Part shown: positions 56,241 to 64,000 of the stretch, piece by piece
Numbering within the stretch: position 1 is the first letter of the stretch
Layout: the number at the start of each line of letters is the position of its first letter
Assembly: GCA_050084515.1 (NCBI GenBank)
Contig: CM114272.1
Location: 32,798,001 to 32,862,000, forward strand
From: Blasia pusilla
Taxonomy: Eukaryota; Marchantiophyta; Marchantiopsida; Blasiales
Length of the DNA stretch: 64,000 nucleotides
Direction: 5' to 3'
Position numbers and translations under genes: made by a program
Notes under the pieces: generated by a model
What the model saw: the letters and a program-made list of their open reading frames with translations, nothing else
Told to the model about the DNA's origin: nothing
Database searches by the model: none

Positions 56241-59159
56241 TGTTGATCCATCACATTTTGACTTGGTGTGTGGGGTTGCATATACTAAAGGTTTCGTGGC
56301 CAAGGGATCAAGAGTGAAGTTACGCTTTGAGACATACTCCTATTGTAATGGAATTTTTGGCAATTTTACAGATCTTTTCATACTTTCCTAGAAACATGTG
56401 CTCACCATTCCGTCAAGAATCATTAACCCGTTACTTCTTGTAGTCAAGCTCTCTCCATTATCACTGCTTACTATCAACAATACATCTCGATGGCATTACA
56501 ATGTGCTCAAGCGTTGGTGCTCATACGTGGAGTTGAAGTGGTTGGCGTCCTCTATTCAATTTGACCAACACATTAGTTCATGGGGGGGTTTGTTTCAAGT
56601 TCTTGAAGGTAACTCTTGACATGTTCTTTGTGTTGGCTTGTTAGAACTTTCTTTCTTCATTTTGTCCTCCTTATTTTCTTGGGATGTTCTTACAACCTTG
56701 ACAAGTTTTTTTTTTTCTTCTAGCTTATCCCCGCACCCTACACACATGTTTGATAACTACGTTCTCTCCACCCCTCTCATAGCGCCGTCTTTCTTTATCC
56801 TCTTTTGATGCTTACGTTTATAATAAAGTGGAGACTTCTTATAATTTTCCAGTACTAAAAGGGTTTGCTTCCATAAATAGCACCGAATAGAAAGCACTAT
56901 GGACCTTTCATGCATGCTTTATTTTCCCCTGGGGAACGCACTATTGCTTTTGCATTATCTCCCGGGAAGACGATTTCAGTCCCAGACCTTTCCTCCACCA
57001 AAAGCCACGTTCATTCCTTTCATAACCCTGTTCAAAGTGTTATAACTCCAGGGAACTTGAAATAGTTTCGTCGTGGGAAGTGGAAATGGACGCGTCTCTG
57101 TTTCACCCCTGTAACCGTGTCATCGTCCCAAGAGCGAGCGAAAGCTAACGACAGGACCGAATCAGCCAAGTGCGGATTCCGGAATCCATAAAAGGCTTCC
57201 TCTTGGCACTTAGTGCGCCTTTGGGGTCTGGGCAGGCAGGGCAGCTTTTAACGGGAAGCATATGTATAAGCCCGGACATACGCGAAACGTCCTAAATCAA
57301 CATTTAATGCTGACAAGATGCCTCTTATGTGTTTCGCCCTAATGCTCCTGTCAAGTTCCTAAACAGGCCCATTTAGAGGGGTGTCATAGGCTGACACGAA
57401 GCAGAGGCATGACAGCAGTCCCTTCCTCCCATTACAACGTTTGGCTGGAGGTTGAAATGCTGCAGCTATAAGGGTCTTTCTATTCTTGATTCAGCACTAT
57501 TGCGTGTCTTATATTTTTCCCCTGTCGGGTCCTCTTTTCCATTCATCCCCCTTTTGATTTAGAGTTTTTTCCGTGCGCACGATCTCATGAGAGATATCAG
57601 TAAACCATCTCGATTTAAGAAAATCTGAATCTGGCTGGTAAGAGAGAAATTTGAGGGTTGCGAACAAACCCATCAAAGGGTGAAAAAGGACCGCCTTTAT
57701 TATTATCATCTACTAAATTTCGAGTCGTCATCTCGACCCCCGGTGAAACGCGATACCCTAAAAACCTGTGACACGGATCCATAATGCACCCGCCACGAGA
57801 ATTGTGTAAGAATATTTCTCCTCGTTATTCTTCAGAATATTTTGACTTGGAAATGCTCGGATCTAGTCTAATCCCGTATCTTGTACGGGCAACGATGTTG
57901 TGAACGAACCCACGGACCGGAAACAGCCATGGAAGGAACCTACTGATTTTGCATCCTCGAGCCCGGAGAAGAGGTTAACCGGCGAGGGAAGAAAGGGAGT
58001 TGAGTTGAGCCTGTTACGCGAAACCTCCAAACCCGATGAGGTTTGACTGATTCAACACTTTTAAAGATTCTCGCTAAAATACTCACCCCTACTTCGCATA
58101 TATTTAGACGGGGATCGAGATTATCCGATCATGTCAATGAAGTGTTTAATTTTTTCCCTTACATAATAATACGACAAGAGAATTCCAAAGAGATTCAGAA
58201 TGACGAAAACTTAAAACTTCTGAACTTTGCAGTCGGGAATACTTCCGTTTGTTTCAAAATCACTCTTACCACATTTTCAAGATGTAGTAGTCCCACTCTA
58301 ACACTACATTTTCAACCATGTCGTGCCCATAAGAATTTAATTTGTAATTCTCTTTGATATGATTCACACTTTTCTAAGTGTGGTAAATTTTTATTTTTCA
58401 ACTTGATATCCAATCATAAAGTGTCTAATTTTATCTCTTTTGTATTTGTAAGGAGAACATGCCAAAATCCATCAAGAAAAGTCTTTGGAAATTGAGTGAT
58501 TTGCATCACATGTGGACATGGGAGTTCCTTTTCTGAATTCTATTTTCACCATGTCTACATCCATGATGTTTGATGTTTTCTGCATCCATAGTTCTTGATT
58601 TCTCTTCACTTTAAATCCAATTTAATCTCTAATTATTGCATGTATCTTGTCCTTCTCTAGACCAGCAAAATTGAATAATAGGAGTCTTTAGAGAGGGTAC
58701 AAGGATATGTTATAAGATGGACACGTGGCAATGAATAATGTTTTCTTTTGAATCTTCGATTGCATACCAATGACCATAATCATGGGCATTCGATATAAGT
58801 CGCTCATCTTCTAAATCATACAACTAGATTGGTATATATGCTAGCCATAGGGGTTTTCTCCTTTCTCCGTGATGAAATTTGTCCGTTTCCCTGCAATTAT
58901 TTTCACAATGGATATTTTTCATATAACTTATTACCTTTCAAAAATTAGGAATTGGAGAAATATAGTCAAAAATTAATGAAGGATTAGGAATAATTCATTT
59001 TCCAATGGAAAATATGTAGAAATAAGAATTATGAAAATTTTAAATTCCAAGAGAATAAAGGACAAAAATTCTAAAAAACTTATTTAGGTCAAATAAAAAT
59101 TCTTGCAATAGAAGTAGCCATAATAAGGAGAACCAAGTGGAGTAAAATTTGAGTAGAGT

Positions 59160-59840
59160 GAATCAAAATTTTCACAAACTTCCCAACCCAAAGTCCAAAA
59201 TCCACAAGATCATTTTGAGCTTTCACCATCACATCTTGTAATGAAAATGAGTTACAAATCTTTCATTTGAACCAAACACATCGATGCATTTTGATATGAA
59301 ACTTAGTCAAACCATTCCTTTTAGTGTATGTTATCTCCAAAAGAAAAAAAAATCAAGAAAAGTGACACTGCAAACCAAAGCCCAAAAATCACAAGGTCAT
59401 TTTGAGCCTCTAAATGTTTTTGAAGACCTTGAAATGAGAAGTGAATTAGAAATGTTTCATTTGAACCAAACATATAATTTTAAGTTGAAAATTTGTTGAA
59501 TGGCTCATTCTAGTTTATGTTATCTCTAAAAAAACATTTAAGTAAAATTACCCTACAACAATCCAAAGCCTAAAAATCATAATCTCATTTTGATGCTTTG
59601 CGATCATAGCTTGTTATGAAATAGGTAGACATTTTTATTTGAACCAAACATATGCATCTGACGTGAAAATGGGTACTATTGTTCATTGTAATGTATATTA
59701 CCCTCCTACAAAGTTTTAAGGAAAATTAAGGAACGACCAAAAGCCTAATAATTTTGAGCTTACGTAATAAGATCTTGAACTAAATAATTAACAAGAGATT
59801 TTTCATTCTCTCCAAACATATAATTTTGACATAAGGATTG
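59160..59840 (+). repeat. Tandem array, period about 187 bp, nearly four units
   Basis: The phrase CATTTTGAGC recurs at 59211, 59398 and 59586 (there CATTTTGATGC), and as AATTTTGAGC near 59750. TTTGAACCAAACATAT follows 60-70 bases later in each unit (59268, 59460, 59638 and a worn copy near 59810). Units also share CCAAAGCC(C/T)AAAAATCA. Diverged but regular. Confidence 0.75.
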
Positions 59841-60353
59841 ATGCAACACCTAATTTTATTGCATTCAAGCCTTTTTTTCTCTCTCGTAATCCCCAAGTTT
59901 CCAACCTATTCACCCACCCCCTTCACCCACCTCATTTTTTCAATAACCCATTTTTCACCCCTTCTAATATAACCATCTAACTTCTCCCTTCCCTTTCCAT
60001 AGAAGGTTGCACGGAAACGGACATGCCCAACGGGTCCCCCATTTGAGTTTTTTCGGTATCCCAGTATCCCACGCATGCTGAGGATCTGGGAACGGGTGCG
60101 GGTTCAGATTAAGGGAGGTGGAAAGGGATCAAATGGATGTGCGGCCTATGAGCCCTCACCTAGCCTGCATCAAACCCACGCCCGGCTTGCACTGGCCTAC
60201 CCTAAGCCTGCATTGGTCAGTAACAAGCCTTCAAGGCGTTCTTGGCCCGCACTAGGTGGGCTCAGGCCCCTTATTTGGCCCACGGCTAGCCCGCACAAGG
60301 CCTACAAGTCTATCCTCTCACTAGACCCATGATCCCTTTCCCTTCCTATCCTG
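59841..60353. other. Non-coding, low-complexity
   Basis: C-rich around 59880-60010, then a Pro/Ala-like chance frame of 85 residues (60075-60332) containing a short repeated theme with GCCTGCA. No gene recognised. Confidence 0.4.
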
Positions 60354-60934
60354 TGTCGTGCGAATCCACATCGTCATACAACATACATCGATGACATACC
60401 ATACTCACTTACATGCATAACATAGACGAGAGCATCCACAAACACAAGTGTACCACAATTGAAATTCGTGAAAGACCTAATGTTATAAAAGACGTATAGA
60501 ATCACATACAATCGAGCCAAACCCACTCCACGATTGGAGAATCCAGGTCGAAACTTGCGGGAACCACCATAGCCAAGAGCTCTACTCACTACCATGGCTA
60601 ACTCCCAACGCAACAAGCTCAACTCAAAGAACTAACTGTTCTTTGAGTGCACTCCACACTATATCCTCCAACCTAAGAGCGGGCCCTACTGGGAAAAGTC
60701 ACCCTCAAGGGAGTAACCCCCAACCCTATGTATGAAACCGCATCTCTACCTAGACACTACGGCCCTACATAAGGTACGGCCTCTACTAGCACACTATACT
60801 CTACGACATAATCCGTATGGTCATGACAGTTGTCGTGCGAATCCACATCGTCATACAACATACATCGCTGACATACCATACTCACATACATGCATAACAT
60901 AGACGAGAGCATCCACAAACACAAGTGTACCACA
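60354..60934 (-). repeat. D3 LTR-like unit with terminal 104-bp direct repeats
   Basis: The modules at 60354-60457 and 60831-60934 differ at only two of 104 positions. On the minus strand each starts TGTGGTACACTTG and ends GCACGACA, so each has TG...CA ends. The first lies against the PPT, so it marks the LTR start. The second closes a 581-bp unit. Confidence 0.75.
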
Positions 60935-61109
60935 ACTAGCCCCCCTAAGTGGCCGTTAGGTTCCTCTAACTCCCAGATAGCCCTATACATCTACTACATG
61001 CTATACACCTTCGTGGGTGCACGAATCAGAACGCCGGATGCTAGGTTGCCCCATCGTTAGTCACACATCTGTAATCCATATCATGCAAAGATCAAGTCAT
61101 CTACCCCTC

Positions 61110-61250
61110 CTAAGTACATCGAAGACAAACCCACCTTCCAGTAGGAACAACATCCATACGTGGAGTCAAACACATCATGTGCCAATCCTTAGAACACTGA
61201 TCACACACCAACATACGGGCTGCGTTACCAACAGACCCACACAACATACA
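61110..61250 (-). pseudogene. PHD finger at the polyprotein C-terminus of D3
   Basis: An uninterrupted 46-residue segment plus stop: Cys-x2-Cys-x11-Cys-x2-Cys-x4-His-x2-Cys-x14-Cys-x2-Cys. It contains CDQCSKDWHMMC and ends WVCLRCT-stop, all eight zinc ligands and the conserved Trp. It is one base out of frame with the integrase tail, which stops at 61274. A single-base loss near 61276 explains this, because the linker lines up with that of D1 if one base is restored. The family's natural C-terminus is therefore the PHD finger. Confidence 0.88.
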
Positions 61251-61273
61251 CCTCAAGCTAGCATGTATCATGG

Positions 61274-61780
61274 CTAAGTTGGGTCAATAGTACAATCCAC
61301 ATTTGGAAGGTGATACGACGCACAATTACGCACGTGGTCCTTCCAAACAACTCCATCACAACCCTCCAACATGAGAACTCCAGAAGTTAACACCTCGCGC
61401 ACTCGTAAAATAGTGCGGCCTGCCATCACATCCAATTTTGTTGGTGCAATCTGCTGTAAATAGACATAGTTCCCCACATAAAACCTACGAATCGATGGTC
61501 GATAACCTCCACCCCGAATGGTTGCATACCGCAATGTATCCCTGTGTTGAGCAAGGGCAATGTTCTCAAAGGCTGTTGGCATAACTCTCCGAAAGAGCTC
61601 TGCCCGCTGAGAACACACTCTCATCCACATCTCTGGGTCGTCAAGGTTCACCACCTTAGTAGACTCCCGACGAATTGCTGCTGGCAAGTCTGGATCTCGG
61701 CTGTATAACAGAAAATAAGGTGAGAAGGAAGCCAAGGATGCTTGGCGACTGAACCTATACCCCATGGCTAACCATGGCAA
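61274..61780 (-). pseudogene. Integrase GPY/F-like region of D3
   Basis: 168 residues, closely similar to D1 34832-35350: MGYRFSRQASLASFSPYFLL, LFRRVMPTAFENIALAQHRD, YVYLQQIAPTKLD, GRTILRVREVLTSGVLMLEG and WKDHVRNC. Followed by the PHD finger after a frameshift. Confidence 0.8.
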
Positions 61781-62855
61781 CTAAATATCCCAATCTCCAA
61801 TGTCGTAGAGTCAACGGTAACAGTCCCACAAAGTCCACACTCCAACAGTAACCCAACCCTATAATAGGCAAGGGGAGTAACTGTGGTGTAGGGACATTGA
61901 ATGATGCCCTCACCCGATCACAAATCATACAACATGACACCAACTGCTGCACCTGAGTATGCATGCCACGCCACCAATACTGACCAAGGAGTAAGCTATA
62001 CGTACGCTTTACCCCAAAATGTCCCAACTCCTCATGGGCATGTCGCACAATGCGCTCTCTCTGAGCCAAATGCGGAAATACTCGTACTCTACCATCCTCC
62101 CACACAAGGAGAATAGGTGTTCCCTCCAATCGATACCTCTTAGCACGTTGAAGAACACGGTCTTGCTCCTTGGCACTCACTATGTCTGGCACCCTATTGG
62201 TCCGTAGGAACTCCAACACCAACACATCATCATGAATATCACACTGATCCGTACCGCCATCTCCAACCTTAGGATGTGAAGGCTGGCCATCTACCCTATG
62301 AGTAGAGTAAGATGTCATGTGGTCCTCCATACTAGAGTCCACCCCTAACCAACATAAAAAGGCAGATGCATGCCAACCTGGCACCATCTCCTCATCAACC
62401 TCACCATGCCATCTAGCCCCAGTTGCATCCTCTTGGCTAGTACATGGGTTCCTACTCAACCCATCAGCATCAAGGTTGGAAACTCCAAGTCTATGTACCT
62501 CCTGTAAGTCATACTCCTGTAAGATAAGAGCCCACCCTGCAAGCTTCCCTGTAAGCTTGTCAGACTCTATCAACCACTTAAGCGGTTGGTGATCAGTAAC
62601 AAGGATAAACTGTGTGCCAAACGAGTAACACCTAAAGTGTGCTATAACCCACACTACTGCCAAGCACTCTCCCTCATATGAACTATAGCGCGACCCCGCT
62701 GCATTATTCAAACGACTTGCATAGGCCACCACAAACTCCATGTGCTCATCATCATGTTGTGTCAACACCGCTCCAAGTCCCAACCTACTCCAATCACTGT
62801 GTAACTGAAATGGGCGCCCTCTGATAGGTCTCCTCAAGATAGGCGCCATCACCAA
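61755..62855 (-). CDS. RNase H and integrase N-terminal part of D3, 366-residue open frame
   Basis: RNase H residues are in place: HSDWSRLGLGAVLTQ, YSSYEGECLAVVWVIAHFR, VTDHQPLKWL and NLDADGLSRNP. A linker of about 90 residues leads to the integrase zinc finger (HAHEELGHFGVKRTY, then CCMICDRVRASF) and the first Asp of the core (SVDFVGLLPL). The core then breaks off after about 10 residues and joins sequence lying 120-130 residues further on, in another frame. The catalytic integrase core is thus deleted and the copy is dead for integration. Confidence 0.82.
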   Translation of the reverse strand: MVMAPILRRPIRGRPFQLHSDWSRLGLGAVLTQHDDEHMEFVVAYASRLNNAAGSRYSSYEGECLAVVWVIAHFRCYSFGTQFILVTDHQPLKWLIESDKLTGKLAGWALILQEYDLQEVHRLGVSNLDADGLSRNPCTSQEDATGARWHGEVDEEMVPGWHASAFLCWLGVDSSMEDHMTSYSTHRVDGQPSHPKVGDGGTDQCDIHDDVLVLEFLRTNRVPDIVSAKEQDRVLQRAKRYRLEGTPILLVWEDGRVRVFPHLAQRERIVRHAHEELGHFGVKRTYSLLLGQYWWRGMHTQVQQLVSCCMICDRVRASFNVPTPQLLPLPIIGLGYCWSVDFVGLLPLTLRHWRLGYLVAMVSHGV

Positions 62856-63916
62856 CTAGGCCTTGAGCTCCACAAAAGCTCTCTCTTGATCATCTCCCCA
62901 GCGCCACTCCTCATAAGATTTCAACAATTGGTTTAAAGGCTTTGCCATTGCACTGAATCCCTTTACATACCTCCAATAATAGTTTGCCAATCCCATGAAT
63001 GCCCAAATTCTACTCACATCTATCGGACAAGGAATAAGTACAATAGCCTCCACCTTTGCTTGCTAAACTCTCAAACCACCTGGATAGATCACATGACCCA
63101 AGTACTCAACATCCTCATGGAAGAACTTACACTTTCCTAGATGCAAACGTAGACCATGAGCTTTCAACCGCTCAAACACAATCTGCAAATGTATCTGATG
63201 CTCCTCCAGCATGTTACTGAACACCAAGATGTCATCAATGTAACATCGAACAAAATCCAACCCTGCTAGGATCCTGTCCATCACTCTCTGAAACTCGGCA
63301 GGTGCATTCTTCAACCCAAAGGGTAAGAATTTCCACTCGTATAAACAATCCTTGCCATGAGAGTTGACACCCCAAAATCCTGTCTTGGCCTTGTCACTCT
63401 CTCGAATCGGAAACTGATGGTATCCTGCCCGAAGATCCAAAGTACTAAAAATCTTTTCCTGTCCCACCACATCAAAGATCTCCTCAGGTGTAGGCATGGC
63501 ATACCTATTGGCCTTGGTCTGTCGATTGATAGGACGGTAATCTCCACACATCCGCCTATCCGTGTAGTTGCCATGCACATCCTTTTTAGCAGGCATGACA
63601 GTGGCTGATGCATACTCTCCATGCGAAAACTCCACTAGTCCAACCTCCAAAAGGTCCAACGTCCTACTATGAATCAGGTCCCTCTCCATATCACTATATC
63701 GGTAGGACGACGAAAGATTGGCGAATCAGTAGCCAAATCAATCCGTATACCGGGTCCAACCAAAGCACCTAACTCCTTCATGCTAAAGGCAAAACAACTC
63801 TTATAAGCACGTAGGAATTGTGTCAAGCATCGTTTCTCACCTCCCGTAAGCTTGGGCCCAAGTAATGGCTCCCAAGTCTCCTCCACTGACACACTATAGG
63901 GAGAGGATGACGCCAT
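62856..63916 (-). pseudogene. Reverse transcriptase of D3 (catalytic box intact)
   Basis: Three open pieces. The first (63674-63916) has FAFSMKELGALVGPGIRIDL. The second (63063-63689, 208 residues) has SATVMPAKKDVHGNYTDRRM, STLDLRAGYHQFPI, LPFGLKNAPAEFQRVMDRIL and the intact YIDDILVFS. The third (62856-63053) has WAFMGLANYYWRYVKGFS. Breaks at 63690 and 63060 are single stops or shifts. This is a standard gypsy reverse transcriptase and shows that D belongs to Ty3/gypsy. Confidence 0.88.
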
Positions 63917-64000
63917 TGGCTGCTATGAAACCCCCTCACAAGATGGTGCACCCTTACCTACACCATCATCTGAGCAAATAACTCTTCCACCAGCATGAGC

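Larger units (their letters stand above)
54641..59159. other. Non-coding stretch without recognised genes
   Basis: Alternating AT-rich and GC-richer blocks (56900-58050 is richer) with only short frames. It holds a GA microsatellite and one isolated copy of the D-type LTR module, listed separately. I see no protein domain. Confidence 0.4.
60354..64000 (-). mobile_element. Element D3: 3' two-thirds of a family D gypsy element
   Basis: Minus strand: reverse transcriptase start (63916) through reverse transcriptase, RNase H, integrase finger, shortened integrase core, GPY/F-like region and PHD finger (ends 61110), then a 3' untranslated stretch, PPT (TTAGGGGGGCTAG on the minus strand) and an LTR-like unit (60354-60934). 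It runs off the window on the right, so its methyltransferase region should lie just beyond 64000. This is the best preserved D copy: long open frames and intact reverse transcriptase catalytic residues. Confidence 0.88.

Noticed and set aside
60354-60934. TRIM-like miniature element bounded by the 104-bp repeats
   Set aside because: No PBS follows the first repeat, no PPT precedes the second, and the flanks give no target duplication. The unit abuts the PPT of D3, so it belongs to the D LTR.

Overview
The window reads as nuclear DNA of a streptophyte, probably a land plant that is not a typical angiosperm. The evidence is Ty3/gypsy chromovirus debris primed by initiator tRNA-Met, nested and solo LTRs, a Helitron fragment, intron-split genes with plant-like products, and eukaryotic tRNAs. 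The species cannot be named from the sequence. Most of the 64 kb is retrotransposon in several layers, with two host gene islands and two tRNA genes between them.

Layout. 1-3420: unassigned sequence and broken repeat family C, itself split by an LTR/leader fragment. 3421-13525: a decayed plus-strand gypsy element (E) whose integrase is interrupted by a nearly complete minus-strand chromovirus (A, 7221-13084) with both LTRs, PBS, PPT, chromodomain and a 5-bp target duplication. 14.2-18.0 kb: GC-richer island with a probable two-exon host gene of unknown function. 18-24.5 kb: mostly non-coding, with tandem duplications and a purine-rich array. 24.6-27.7 kb (minus): a well-resolved five-exon gene for an organelle-targeted SixA-type histidine phosphatase. 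29.0-30.5 kb: another family C copy carrying a solo LTR of A. 31.3-41.3 kb: family B LTR scraps and two truncated copies (D1 plus, D2 minus) of an unusual gypsy family D. 41.8-48.6 kb: two solo LTRs of family B. 49.6-50.7 kb: tRNA-Ala(CGC) and a tRNA with anticodon TAT. 51-54.6 kb: Helitron helicase and endonuclease-bearing non-LTR remnants plus strong hairpins. 59.2-59.8 kb: a tandem array with a period of about 187 bp. 60.4 kb to the right edge: a third family D copy (D3, minus).

The most remarkable system is family D. Pieced together from its three copies, its order is gag, two CCHC knuckles, protease, a cytosine-5 DNA methyltransferase-like module (motifs VI to X visible), reverse transcriptase, RNase H, integrase, GPY/F-like region and a terminal C4HC3 PHD finger. 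A retroelement carrying both a possible DNA methylation writer and a histone-tail reader is very unusual. Its LTRs also start and end with their own 104-125 bp direct repeats. All copies seen here are broken, and the catalytic half of the methyltransferase is missing from this window.
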